From CAYQUO01 sp964420835 (GTDB lineage: Bacteria; Chloroflexota; Anaerolineae; Anaerolineales; Anaerolineaceae), in the NCBI GenBank assembly GCA_964420835.1, contig CAYQUO010000010.1:1-64000 (forward strand): a stretch of 64,000 bases of DNA. Direction: 5' to 3'. The number at the start of each line of letters is the position of its first letter. Position 1 is the first letter of the stretch. Below are positions 16,400-25,851 of this stretch, piece after piece. A program made the translations under genes and the position numbers. Under the pieces are notes generated by a model, which was not told the DNA's origin, did no database searches, and saw nothing but the letters and a program-made list of their open reading frames with translations.

Positions 16400-18591
16400 A
16401 TCTTCATAAGAAGAATAGTCCCATGGATGTTTCTAAAAAACCCGCATCCGATGCATCCTCAAATAAGGACGCCCAAAAACCGGCCGACAAAGTCGCAGAG
16501 ATCTGGATGCAATTTTCCCGCTATGGGCGGGATTTCCTGGGAATTTTCTTTGTTGCTTTTGGTTTAATCACCCTGTTTGGCCTGGCTGGTTTCAGCCAGG
16601 GGTTGTTTATTGCTTATTGGAGCCAAATTCTGGCAGTAGCCTTTGGATGGACGAAGTGGATCATTCCACTCCTGCTCCTGGGCGCAGGATTGGTAATTCT
16701 CTTTCGGCATTTGCAGTTGATTCAAAAACTGACCTTAAAGAAGGTCTTGTCGCTGGAGTTCCTGTTCTTTTTGCTCGTTATGGTTCTGGCTATCTTAGGT
16801 GGCAGGATGCTCCAGCGAGCCGAAGGGGGTCAGGACGGCGGGGTTATTGGCTGGGGATTGGCCACCTTGCTCGAATATATTATTCCATATCCCTGGTCTT
16901 TCCTCCTTTTATTAATCGTGGTGGTTGCTGTTTTGGCAGACCTTTCAGGCGGCTTGCCTTTAATTATGCATGCCTTTGAAGCATGGTTGGGACAGGACAT
17001 AAAATCAGTCAGGTTTGATGGTGAGAAACCCAAACCGTTGGCGATGGGTTTTATTAATACCACTCCCTCAGCCAGAAAATCATCCGCTCAATTGTCACAT
17101 GCAGTGGCCAATATCAACCAGCGAAATGATCGATTGCCTCCTATGAACCTTCTTACACAGGAACATTCCGATAATCCTGATGAGGATGACATTCACGCAA
17201 CCGCGGGTTTGATTGAACAAACCTTGTTGGAATTTGGGATCCCCTCAAGAGTTGTGGGTTTTCGCGTCGGCCCGACGGTAACCCAGTTTGCCATTGAGCC
17301 GGGGTTTATCGAAAAAACAGGGCCAGATGGCCAAGTGACCCAGCAAAAGGTGCGTGTGGCTCAGATCTCCGCGCTTAGGCGCGACCTGGCACTGGCTCTC
17401 TCTGCTGAACGTCTGCGTGTTGAAGCTCCGGTGCCTGGGCACACCTTTGTTGGTATTGAAGTCCCCAATCAGCATCTTTCTCTTGTTCGTTTGCGTGGTC
17501 TCTTGGAATCGGATGCATTTCATAACCTGGGATCTCCTCTCGCGATTGCCATTGGCCGGAATGTGTCCGGGCAGCCTTTGGTGGCTGATTTGGCGAAAAT
17601 GCCTCATCTTCTCATTGCTGGCACGACCGGGTCCGGGAAAAGTGTGGCGATCGCCGCGATAGCCATCGGTTTGGTGATGAACAATACACCTGAGGAGTTA
17701 AGATTGGCGATGCTCGACCCCAAAATGGTCGAACTGATCCGTTTCAATGGTTTGCCTCATTTGTTGGGCAGGGTTGAAACCGAACAGGAACGCATGCTTG
17801 CAGTACTGCGTTGGGCTTTGGTCGAAATGGATAACCGGTATCGGCTCCTTGAAACATCTCATTCCCGTGATCTTGATTCCTATAATCGCAAGGCCCAAAA
17901 GCGCAAACTGCCAACACTTCCCAGGATTGTTATTTTTATTGATGAACTTGCTGATCTAATGATGCAATCTCCCGACCAAACTGAATCCAGCCTTGTCCGG
18001 CTGGCGCAAATGGCGCGAGCCACCGGAATTCACCTGGTTGTTGCCACGCAGCGCCCAAGCACGGATGTGGTTACCGGTTTGATCAAGGCGAATTTTCCAG
18101 CCCGTTTATCCTTTGCGGTCGCATCCTCGATTGATTCACGGGTTATTCTGGATGCAGTCGGAGCTGAAACTCTGCTTGGTAGGGGAGATCTTCTGTTCCT
18201 TGATCCGGAGATGGGCTCGCCTCAGCGTGCCCAGGGGGTGATTGTGACCGATCACGAAATAGAACGAGTTATTCATTACTGGCAAAAGATGATTCCGCAG
18301 GAGGGTGCTGTTGAATCACCATGGACTGAACTGATCGAAGAAATCGGTGATGATGGCAATGACCACCTGCTTAAACAAGCCATCGATGTGGTTCGCAGCA
18401 CACAGCGGGCCAGTGCGTCACTGATACAACGCCGTCTGCGGATTGGATATCCACGGGCTGCCCGGCTGATTGATGAGATGGAAAATCTTGGGGTCGTTGG
18501 GCCGGCGCAGGGTGCAGGTCGTGAACGTGAGGTCCTCTGGTCCCCGGATGATGTGGACTTGGGAGACGAATCCGATCTGGCGGAGGATTGA
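16396..18591 (+). CDS. ftsK: FtsK/SpoIIIE DNA translocase
   Basis: 731 aa. An N-terminal membrane part has four helices (about 45-190), then a short linker, then the hexameric RecA-type motor: alpha/beta with GIPSRVVGFRVGPTVTQF, Walker A GTTGSGKSV (K415) and Walker B IFIDELADLM (D516), plus ATQRPSTDVVTG. The last 65 residues form the winged-helix gamma domain (RASASLIQRRLRIGYPRAAR) that reads KOPS-like polar sequences. It pumps chromosomal DNA through the division septum. Length is close to B. subtilis SpoIIIE and lacks the long E. coli linker. Translation is coupled to the S1 gene (ATGA); an internal ATG at 16423 is a possible alternative start with a poor SD. Confidence 0.95.
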   Translation: MNLHKKNSPMDVSKKPASDASSNKDAQKPADKVAEIWMQFSRYGRDFLGIFFVAFGLITLFGLAGFSQGLFIAYWSQILAVAFGWTKWIIPLLLLGAGLVILFRHLQLIQKLTLKKVLSLEFLFFLLVMVLAILGGRMLQRAEGGQDGGVIGWGLATLLEYIIPYPWSFLLLLIVVVAVLADLSGGLPLIMHAFEAWLGQDIKSVRFDGEKPKPLAMGFINTTPSARKSSAQLSHAVANINQRNDRLPPMNLLTQEHSDNPDEDDIHATAGLIEQTLLEFGIPSRVVGFRVGPTVTQFAIEPGFIEKTGPDGQVTQQKVRVAQISALRRDLALALSAERLRVEAPVPGHTFVGIEVPNQHLSLVRLRGLLESDAFHNLGSPLAIAIGRNVSGQPLVADLAKMPHLLIAGTTGSGKSVAIAAIAIGLVMNNTPEELRLAMLDPKMVELIRFNGLPHLLGRVETEQERMLAVLRWALVEMDNRYRLLETSHSRDLDSYNRKAQKRKLPTLPRIVIFIDELADLMMQSPDQTESSLVRLAQMARATGIHLVVATQRPSTDVVTGLIKANFPARLSFAVASSIDSRVILDAVGAETLLGRGDLLFLDPEMGSPQRAQGVIVTDHEIERVIHYWQKMIPQEGAVESPWTELIEEIGDDGNDHLLKQAIDVVRSTQRASASLIQRRLRIGYPRAARLIDEMENLGVVGPAQGAGREREVLWSPDDVDLGDESDLAED

Positions 18592-18656
18592 TTGTCTCCA
18601 AACTTGACAATCCATCTGGTGTGGGATAGCATTGCATTTCATTTTTCATCGAAACA

Positions 18657-19298
18657 ATGAGGAAGGTCGTGGAATCGACGGTAAAAAAATCAAAATCCCT
18701 GGAAGAACATTTTAGGGAATGGTTCAAAGGCATCTTTCAAATAGCAGCCTCTTTTTTGATCCGTTTGGGTGTTCTGCCGAACTACATCACGCTTCTGGGA
18801 TTGATCGGTCATCTGCTTTCGGGATATCTTGTGATTTATGGCTCTTTAACTTGGGCGGGTGTCATGCTCTTGTTAATGGCTCCATTGGATTACCTTGATG
18901 GCACCATGGCCCGGCTGAAGAATGAATCAACCCGTTTCGGTGCCCTGATTGATTCGGTAACTGACCGGTATTCTGAATTTGTGATATTGGGTAGCATTCT
19001 TTTTTATTTTATAGGCCGTCAGGACCGCATTTCCTGTGTTGGGGTCTACCTTGCGTTGATTGGTTCCATTATGGTTTCCTATGTGAGGTCACGGGGCGAA
19101 GCCCTTGGGTTCGACATGAAGGTGGGCGTACTTACACGCATCGAACGTTATCTGGTCCTTATTCCGGGTTTGCTTTTTCAACGGCCGGAAATTTCAGCCT
19201 GGATTATCGCCTTTTTGGGAAACTACACTGCCTTGCAGAGGATTGTTCACGTTCGAAAAACCGTTAGGCAACAGGAAGAACGACCGGAAAAGGAGTGA
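18657..19298 (+). CDS. CDP-alcohol phosphatidyltransferase family protein
   Basis: 213 aa, five to six membrane helices. The diagnostic D-G-x2-A-R-x8-G-x3-D-x3-D signature is complete: DGTMARLKNESTRFGALIDS followed by VTDR, near residues 82-105. The enzyme transfers a phosphoalcohol or inositol group onto CDP-diacylglycerol (or an analogous CDP-lipid) in the membrane. The product, such as phosphatidylglycerol phosphate, phosphatidylinositol phosphate or an ether-lipid analogue, cannot be told from sequence. It lies 65 bp after ftsK and 6 bp before lgt, so it is probably co-expressed with lgt in envelope biogenesis. Confidence 0.9.
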   Translation: MRKVVESTVKKSKSLEEHFREWFKGIFQIAASFLIRLGVLPNYITLLGLIGHLLSGYLVIYGSLTWAGVMLLLMAPLDYLDGTMARLKNESTRFGALIDSVTDRYSEFVILGSILFYFIGRQDRISCVGVYLALIGSIMVSYVRSRGEALGFDMKVGVLTRIERYLVLIPGLLFQRPEISAWIIAFLGNYTALQRIVHVRKTVRQQEERPEKE

Positions 19299-19304
19299 TC
19301 ATTT

Positions 19305-20117
19305 ATGCCACAGGGGTTTAGCATCGGTCCACTGAACATTCATTTTTATGGAATACTCATTATGGTTGGGGCGATAGCAGCTGCTTGGGTTGCTGCTCGG
19401 GAAGCCAGGCGGAGGGGAATTAACCCGGAATTGGTTTGGGATTGCCTGCCCTGGGCTTTAATCGGCGGTGTCATTGGCGCCCGCTTATGGCACGTATTCA
19501 CTCCCCCAACTTCCAATGTTGCAATGGGACTCACAACCCATTTTTATCTGACCCATCCCTTGGAGATCCTGGCGGTATGGAAAGGGGGACTGGGCATTCC
19601 AGGCGGGGTAATTGGTGGCGCTCTCGCTTTGGAGATTTATGCACGCAGGAAAGGGATGTCCTTTGCCATTTTTGGTGACATGGTCGCTCCGGGCCTTGCG
19701 CTTGCCCAAGCCATTGGCAGGTGGGGCAACTTTGTAAACCAGGAGGTTTATGGTGCTCCTTCCAACCTCCCGTGGGCGATTTTTATCGAACCACAATATC
19801 GAATTAAAGGTTTCGCAGATATTGCTTACTATCACCCCTTGTTTCTTTATGAATCAATCTGGAACCTTTTGAATATGGGGTTTCTATTATGGATGGGGCG
19901 AAGATATGCACGGCAACTGAAAACAGGAGACCTCTTTATTTTCTATGTGTTTGTTTATTCAATTGGAAGATTCTTTTTGGAATATCTTCGCTTGGACCCA
20001 TCACATGTTGCCGGGATTAATTTCAACCAAATGATTATGGCATTGCTTGCTGTTGGTTCTGCTCTTCTCCTTTACCGCCGTCATGCTTCGGGGAAAGAAG
20101 CCCCCTCATCGGATTAG
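19305..20117 (+). CDS. lgt: Prolipoprotein diacylglyceryl transferase
   Basis: 270 aa, seven membrane helices. It transfers diacylglycerol from phosphatidylglycerol to the lipobox cysteine, the step before LspA. Seen: GGVIGARLWHVF near residue 46, GLGIPGGVIGG near 96, the Lgt signature GRWGNFVNQEVYGAP near 139, and the late YSIGRFFLEYLR with the conserved arginine. AAGGAGTG lies 8 bp before the ATG. It is 6 bp downstream of the CDP-alcohol phosphatidyltransferase. The 20118-20362 spacer to the converging HNH gene holds nothing I can name. Confidence 0.97.
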   Translation: MPQGFSIGPLNIHFYGILIMVGAIAAAWVAAREARRRGINPELVWDCLPWALIGGVIGARLWHVFTPPTSNVAMGLTTHFYLTHPLEILAVWKGGLGIPGGVIGGALALEIYARRKGMSFAIFGDMVAPGLALAQAIGRWGNFVNQEVYGAPSNLPWAIFIEPQYRIKGFADIAYYHPLFLYESIWNLLNMGFLLWMGRRYARQLKTGDLFIFYVFVYSIGRFFLEYLRLDPSHVAGINFNQMIMALLAVGSALLLYRRHASGKEAPSSD

Positions 20118-20362
20118 CCAAATACAATTTCTGTTTATAGTTTGAATGGTATGGCATGTTGCATGAAACCTTGGAACAGGACGTCCTTTCCGTATCTTGC
20201 CGGCTCCGGTTAGACACCCCTGTTTGGTTTTTTCAGGGCAACAGGCTTGGGTTTCCCCAAATGTCTTTTCCCAGTTGATTTCGGGTTGTGAGGTAAATCC
20301 CCGGATGTGGCAAGGCAACGATTGCTGAACGGGGCGAGCTCCAATAGTATTGGAGGATGTTA

Positions 20363-20866
20363 TTACCAATTCATTATAAATGGCTCCCAATCCTCGTTAT
20401 CGATGAGGTATCGCTTGAATAAATAGGAAGCGGAGGTGGGAGGTTCTTTGGGGGGTCTTAATAGCTGCATGTGGGTATCATCCAAACGGCGTCCACCTTT
20501 TTTGTGATTGCAGTAGGAACAGGCGGTGACGACATTTGTCCAAGTGTGTTTTCCGCCGAGATGACGCGGTTGGATATGGTCGATTGTAAGCACTGTTGTC
20601 ATCTTCCCGCAATATTGGCAGGTAAAGTTGTCTCTCCTGAAGATTTCTCGCCGGGTGAGCCTTATTTGAGGCCTGGGCCGGTGAATCATCGTTTGCAGCC
20701 GGATAACAGAGGGTCGAGGGTAGGTGTTATTGATTGTGTGGATTTCGCCCCTTCCGTTTAAGACCAGGCGGGCTCTTTCGGTTAGAATCAGACCAATGGC
20801 GCGCCGCAATTCGCATACATTGATCGGTTCATAGTTGGCGTTAAGAACCAGGACCAACTCTAACAT
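20363..20866 (-). CDS. HNH endonuclease family protein
   Basis: 167 aa. The C-terminal half is a clean HNH module: CQYCGK, then LTIDHIQPRHLGG with the catalytic His, TWTNVVTACSYCNHKKGGR closing the zinc cysteines. The N-terminal part (VLNANYEPINVCELRRAI) is the segment typical of the stand-alone HNH family found widely in Cyanobacteria, Actinobacteria and Chloroflexota (often near COG1403 annotations). A DNA nicking or repair-related role is possible, but the physiological function is unknown. It is monocistronic and divergent from tyrS; no restriction or phage partner is adjacent. Confidence 0.9.
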   Translation of the reverse strand: MLELVLVLNANYEPINVCELRRAIGLILTERARLVLNGRGEIHTINNTYPRPSVIRLQTMIHRPRPQIRLTRREIFRRDNFTCQYCGKMTTVLTIDHIQPRHLGGKHTWTNVVTACSYCNHKKGGRRLDDTHMQLLRPPKEPPTSASYLFKRYLIDNEDWEPFIMNW

Positions 20867-21069
20867 ATCACCACCACTTCGCAGAATTATAGCACGTCTT
20901 CAACGTTAGGAAAAATTCTTTTCAGGGATTGTTGTTACCATGCCCATGATTAAGTTTGTCCGGTGTAACAATCAACCGTTGCCTTTTTCATGCTTGTTGA
21001 GGGTAGAAAAAAATAAGTATCCATTATTTAACCGTTATAATTATTTGACACATTTGAGCGGAGGGACGT

Positions 21070-22284
21070 ATGAACATCGAAGACCAGGTTCTTTACCTGA
21101 TGCAAGGCACCGAGTATGGAGATGATAACCTTCGGCAATCCATGGCAGACGAACTCCGCCAGCGATTAATTGAAGCCCAAAAAGCAAAGCGTCCGCTGAA
21201 AGTTTACTGCGGCTATGACCCGCGTAAGGCGGATCTCCATCTCGGACATACCGTTACCATGCGGAAGCTTCGGCAATTCCAGGAGCTCGGTCACGAGGTG
21301 ACCTTCCTGATTGGTGATTACACCTCCCTGATTGGAGACCCATCTGACAAGGATATTCTCCGCCCGCGATTAACCGCAGAAGAGGTGGCTGAAAATGGCC
21401 GCACGTATGCAGAGCAGGCGTTTCGCATCCTGGATGCGAAAAACACCCTGATTCGATATAACTCGGCTTGGTTGTCAAAAATAACCTTTGCCGAACTGAT
21501 ACAACTTGCTTCCAATTTTACCGTTCAGCAGTTCATGAACCGGGAAAATTTCCGCCAACGCTGGGAAAAAGGGGATGCCATCTATCTTCACGAAACCTTC
21601 TATGCCATCATGCAGGGATATGATGCCTATGCCATGCATACAGACGTCCAGGTTGGCGGGACTGATCAGCTTTTCAATATTATGACTGCCGCTCGAAAGG
21701 TCATGACCTTCTTGGGAGAGAAACCGAATATTGCCATTATTCTTGGTATATTGCCGGGCACCGATGGGGTAATAAAAATGAGTAAATCTCTCGGGAATCA
21801 TATTCCAATTAATACGGATGCTTTCGATCTCTATGGAAAGGTGATGAGCATTCCAGATGCGGTCATGCCTGTTTATTCCAGGTTGGTAACTCGATGGTTG
21901 CCGAATGAAATTGAGAGAATGGAATCAGATCTGCAACAGGGTTCTCTTCATCCTCGAGATGCGAAAATGCAACTTGCAAAGGAGATTACTGCATCCCTTT
22001 ACACCGATGAAGATGCAATGCAGGCGGAAGAGAAATTCATTCGAACCTTTCAGGAAAGGGACATACCCCGGGAGGTTGCGGATTACCATATTAAAGGGGA
22101 AACTACACTGGTGGAACTGATTGTTAATACAGGTTTGGCTAAAAGCAGGAATGATGCCAAGCGTTTGGTGGAGCAAAAAGGGGTGCGTCTGGATGGCAGG
22201 CTATTGGAAGACCCCTTTGCCAACCCGCCCCGGGCAGGAATTCTTCAAGCCGGCAAGCGTCGTTTTATCCGCATTGTTGAATAG
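21070..22284 (+). CDS. tyrS: Tyrosine-tRNA ligase, TyrZ-like
   Basis: 404 aa class Ic synthetase. The HIGH motif appears as LHLGHTV (residues 56-62) in YDPRKADLHLGHTV; the second motif is KMSKSLGN (about 235-242), the form typical of the TyrZ-type clade and not the KFGKT form of E. coli. An S4-like RNA-binding domain closes the protein (AKSRNDAKRLVEQKGVRLDG). GGAGGG lies 5-10 bases before the ATG. The upstream region has a TATAAT at 21036-21041 but no matching -35 and, unlike ileS, no T-box sequence. Confidence 0.96.
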   Translation: MNIEDQVLYLMQGTEYGDDNLRQSMADELRQRLIEAQKAKRPLKVYCGYDPRKADLHLGHTVTMRKLRQFQELGHEVTFLIGDYTSLIGDPSDKDILRPRLTAEEVAENGRTYAEQAFRILDAKNTLIRYNSAWLSKITFAELIQLASNFTVQQFMNRENFRQRWEKGDAIYLHETFYAIMQGYDAYAMHTDVQVGGTDQLFNIMTAARKVMTFLGEKPNIAIILGILPGTDGVIKMSKSLGNHIPINTDAFDLYGKVMSIPDAVMPVYSRLVTRWLPNEIERMESDLQQGSLHPRDAKMQLAKEITASLYTDEDAMQAEEKFIRTFQERDIPREVADYHIKGETTLVELIVNTGLAKSRNDAKRLVEQKGVRLDGRLLEDPFANPPRAGILQAGKRRFIRIVE

Positions 22285-22320
22285 AATGATTTTCAGGAAT
22301 TCGAACACCATCAACACTGG

Positions 22321-24942
22321 TCAGGGCATCAAGGTACTTTTTAGCATTGTGGTGCCGGCTTCCAAAGCCAATACTGGGTTGGCTTCTTCTAATACCAGTG
22401 CAATCGCCAGCGGGGTTCCCTCCCATGTGGGTAATGTTCCCCCAATGTACCAGGTTACCTCATCCTGGCTTCGTTTGCCAGTGCCAACACTTTGCCATAT
22501 GGGAAGATTGGGGTTCTGTAACGTCTTTGCCGCTTCCCGAACGCCGGTTTCTGGCAAGGCGGGCCTGGCATTTGAAGCCGGAAGGACAACCCAGCCATGA
22601 TCGGGTGAGTGGATGGACAGCGCTATTCGAGGTGCTGGCAGCATCCCATCCGTGCTCATGGCTCCGGCAGCACTCGCCATTTGAAGCGGGCTTACCCATA
22701 CTTCACCCTCGCCCAAAATCAACCCCATTGCATCTGAATGATTGGATATGGTTTGAGGTTTTGCAACATCCAGTTGGATATCCGGCGCTTCCGTAAAACC
22801 TAATTTTTCATAGAGTAATGGAAGTGTGGTTCCAGCCTGATCCACGCCAAGAGTATATTGCCCGTTTGGGCATCCATGGCCCACCAGCACACCCCAATCG
22901 GGTGGGGATTCTGGGGGAATGGTGCATTCCCATTTTTTATCATGGTAAAGAATTCCAGTGGCATTTGGTAGTGGAGGCAATGACCCGGTCTCCATCACTT
23001 CTGCCAGAAGGAATGGACCCAGGGTTGTGCCTGGTGGGTAAAGGCCGATCGCAGCCCGATTGATCAGGGGTTTGCCTGGGTCGGATTGAAGTTCCAGCCC
23101 TTTATCAGTCAACTCGTTTGCATTAAATGCCGGTTCAGATACCATGGCTAAAATCTCCCCGGTTTGGGCATTCATCAGTACCAGGGCGCCTGTTTGACCT
23201 AGGAACAATTGATTGGCTAATCCCTGCAGGTGCAGGTCTATACTGAGACGAACATCCATTCCTGGGGGGGGTTGAGAGTAAAAGAGGAATGATTGGATCA
23301 CCACTGAAGTCGGAAGCCCTTCCAAGCCTCGCAGGTATGGGTCAAAAGCATTTTCGAGGCCTGCCTGACCAAAACGAGAATTCGTGTAGCCAACCACAGG
23401 GCTAAGATCGGGGAACAGGATTATTCTTTCATAGGAACCCGCTGACCCCTCGCTGACAACAATGGGGGTGTTGTTCCGATCAAGAAAAGACCCGCGTTTA
23501 ACATAAAGATCGTTGATTGTTCGGCGCGGATTGTCATATCGAGATAAAAGATCATCTGATCGAACAATCGACCACCATCCAGTTACAATTCCACATAACC
23601 CAAAACCAATGAACAGGATGGAACTGATTAATTGGATGGGAAAAGGATTTTGAGTTGTAGGGATATTTTCATCTGGTTGAGCGCTAATTCGAACAAGAAG
23701 ACCGAGTGCAAAATAAGAAGACAATAAAGAGGAACCGCCGTAGGAAACGAATGGTAATGTAAGTCCGGTCAGGGGCAGGAGCCGGATGTTCCCACCAATG
23801 ATCAGTAAACTTTGCAATCCAAGGTGCGTTGCCAAGCCGGATGCCAGATATCGATGGTAAGGGTTGGACGAACGCAGTGATGCAATTAAACTCCTGTTTA
23901 ATATAATGCATATGATGATCAAAATGCCAATGGCCCCGACAAGGCCTGTCTCCTCTGTGATCGCGGAAAAAATGAAATCCGAATGGGATACCGGAACGAC
24001 AGAAGGGTTCCCCATTCCCGGTCCACTGCCAAGGAATTTTCCAGATGCTATGGCAATGATTGATTGGACGATCTGGTAGGATCGTCCGCTTGGGTCCAGC
24101 CACGGGTTTACCCATGCTGCCATCCGTAATTGAATAACATCAAAAATAAAATAACCGGCAATCCCGGAAAGAATAACAATCAATCCGGAAATCAGCAGAA
24201 TGCTGTGTTTTCCTGTTGCTGTATATAAAAGTACCGAATAAACCAGAACCAGTAAACTTGCAGTTCCCAAGTCTCGTTGGGCGATTAATAGGATCACTGC
24301 AATTCCTACCACAACCACTGTTGGAAGTAAAAATTGAGATATCTTCATTTGGTTGACGGCTTTATCGGCCAGGTAGGCTGCAAGATAGACGATGAGAAGC
24401 ACCCGTAATAATTCTGAGGGTTGCAGGAAGATGCCTCCCCACCCCAACCATAACCGTGGGCCTTCCCCGCCTGGATAGGTGCCAAGGAAGAAAGTGAACA
24501 AAGTTAATAATAATGCGGCCAGAAGCCATACATATTTGTACTGTTTCAGATGGCCAGGAAGGTTGGGCAAACGCAAGGTAAACCAAAACGCGGCCGCGCT
24601 AACGATTAGCCATATGGCTTGCTTCATGCCAAGTACAGGATCCAAGCGCCAGCAGGTCAATGCTCCCCATCCGGAAAGCAGTGCACAGCACGGTAGAAGG
24701 ATAGGGTCTGCATCTGGCAGTTCTTTGCTTGAGAATCGAAATAAAAGAGAAAAACAAATCACCCACGTTGAAAAGATGATCCAGTGGTTCCATTTGAGTT
24801 GGACTTCCCAGGAATGCAACCTTACAGCAGGGGAAAGAGTCAGGATTAGGGAATATGTAAATAAAAATGCGAACGCCATAATGAAAAGGCGGCGTTGTAA
24901 TTTTATGGGCGGCAGATGCGATGACAGCAGGTAGGAATTCAC
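22321..24942 (-). CDS. SEDS glycosyltransferase (FtsW/RodA) fused to a catalytically degenerate PBP domain
   Basis: 873 aa. Residues 1-430 form a ten-helix SEDS peptidoglycan polymerase; the essential Asp is D322 in SHSDFIFSAITEETG, and TLPFVSYGGSS is the family signature. Residues 455-873 follow class B PBP architecture: VKRGSFLDRNNTPI, then a transpeptidase-like region with LVLMNAQTGEILAMVS. All three transpeptidase motifs are altered: S-x-x-K reads TTLG at 639-642 (YPPGTTLGP), K-T-G-T reads SVGT at 818-821, and no S-x-N follows the HG motif near 690. A polymerase paired with a non-catalytic activator domain is therefore likely. It overlaps mtnP by 4 bp and lies downstream of two FHA genes, as rodA/pbpA do in actinobacteria. 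Confidence 0.92.
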   Translation of the reverse strand: MNSYLLSSHLPPIKLQRRLFIMAFAFLFTYSLILTLSPAVRLHSWEVQLKWNHWIIFSTWVICFSLLFRFSSKELPDADPILLPCCALLSGWGALTCWRLDPVLGMKQAIWLIVSAAAFWFTLRLPNLPGHLKQYKYVWLLAALLLTLFTFFLGTYPGGEGPRLWLGWGGIFLQPSELLRVLLIVYLAAYLADKAVNQMKISQFLLPTVVVVGIAVILLIAQRDLGTASLLVLVYSVLLYTATGKHSILLISGLIVILSGIAGYFIFDVIQLRMAAWVNPWLDPSGRSYQIVQSIIAIASGKFLGSGPGMGNPSVVPVSHSDFIFSAITEETGLVGAIGILIIICIILNRSLIASLRSSNPYHRYLASGLATHLGLQSLLIIGGNIRLLPLTGLTLPFVSYGGSSLLSSYFALGLLVRISAQPDENIPTTQNPFPIQLISSILFIGFGLCGIVTGWWSIVRSDDLLSRYDNPRRTINDLYVKRGSFLDRNNTPIVVSEGSAGSYERIILFPDLSPVVGYTNSRFGQAGLENAFDPYLRGLEGLPTSVVIQSFLFYSQPPPGMDVRLSIDLHLQGLANQLFLGQTGALVLMNAQTGEILAMVSEPAFNANELTDKGLELQSDPGKPLINRAAIGLYPPGTTLGPFLLAEVMETGSLPPLPNATGILYHDKKWECTIPPESPPDWGVLVGHGCPNGQYTLGVDQAGTTLPLLYEKLGFTEAPDIQLDVAKPQTISNHSDAMGLILGEGEVWVSPLQMASAAGAMSTDGMLPAPRIALSIHSPDHGWVVLPASNARPALPETGVREAAKTLQNPNLPIWQSVGTGKRSQDEVTWYIGGTLPTWEGTPLAIALVLEEANPVLALEAGTTMLKSTLMP

Positions 24943-25805
24943 TTCAGGTGTTTCTCAATAATTGGCGCGAGTTTTTTACGAAGTTGCAATGAAATGGATT
25001 GTTTTTGTGTCACAATTGCATACTCCAGGGCTTGGTGGCAATCGCAATGGAATGGCTGGTCAAGGATCTCCGCTAGATTGAGTATCGCGGAATGGATGAT
25101 TTCAGTGTTTTTTTCCAGTGTTCGTATAACCATGCGGACGTCTACCGGCTCTTCAGTCTCATGCCAGACATCATAATCAGTGATATGAGCAACGGAAACG
25201 TAACACAAGCCAGCCTCTCTGGCCAGGAAAGCCTCCGGGCAGGTTGTCATGCCAATAACATCCATCCCCCAGGATCGAAAAACCTTGGATTCTGCTTTAG
25301 TGGAAAACCTTGGGCCCTCGATGGTTATCATAGTCCCGCCCGAGTGTACATTTGCATTGCTTTTTACAAGAGCCATATTCACACGCTTTGACAACTCAGG
25401 GCAAAAGGGGGTTGCTGAGCTGATATGGGCAACCATCCCTGTGCTGAAGAAAGTGCGTTCACGCTGGCGAGTAAAATCGAATAACTGGTCAGGGATGATA
25501 ATGTGTCCAGGTGCCAGGTCTTCCCTTAGCGATCCACAGGCATTAACACTCACGACCCGGGAAACCCCAAGTTTTTTCAAGGCGTAAATATTGGCCCGGT
25601 TGTTGATCTCTGTTGGCGGAAGGATATGTCCAATGCCATGCCGGGCCAGAAAGGCAACCTTCCTGTTATGAATTAAACCGACGATGATAGGCGAGGAAGG
25701 ATTACCGAAAGGGGTTCGGATTTCCAAAGTTTCCTGATTGCGCAATCCATTGAATTGGTAAAGTCCGGTTCCGCCAATGATGGCTAATTCAGGTTCTGTT
25801 GTCAT
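24939..25805 (-). CDS. mtnP: S-methyl-5'-thioadenosine phosphorylase
   Basis: 288 aa, trimeric PNP-fold enzyme splitting methylthioadenosine with phosphate to adenine and methylthioribose-1-phosphate (methionine salvage, polyamine by-product recycling). Seen: IIGGTGLYQF with the phosphate loop, TPFGNPS, RHGIGHILPPTEINNRANIY, SVNACGSLREDL, EGPRFSTKAES and the adenine-specifying TDYD after CYVSVAHI. The aspartates of TDYD distinguish MTAP from inosine/guanosine PNP. The stop overlaps the start of the SEDS fusion (ATGA), so a metabolic gene is embedded in an envelope operon; whether this is functional or opportunistic is unclear. Confidence 0.93.
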   Translation of the reverse strand: MTTEPELAIIGGTGLYQFNGLRNQETLEIRTPFGNPSSPIIVGLIHNRKVAFLARHGIGHILPPTEINNRANIYALKKLGVSRVVSVNACGSLREDLAPGHIIIPDQLFDFTRQRERTFFSTGMVAHISSATPFCPELSKRVNMALVKSNANVHSGGTMITIEGPRFSTKAESKVFRSWGMDVIGMTTCPEAFLAREAGLCYVSVAHITDYDVWHETEEPVDVRMVIRTLEKNTEIIHSAILNLAEILDQPFHCDCHQALEYAIVTQKQSISLQLRKKLAPIIEKHLK

Positions 25806-25851
25806 TTTATTCTCCCGTATGTTAACCGGTAAACGATCTTATACATAAATG

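Noticed and set aside
20867..21069. T-box ahead of tyrS
   Set aside because: No AGGGTGGTACC-type sequence and no terminator; only a TATAAT is seen.
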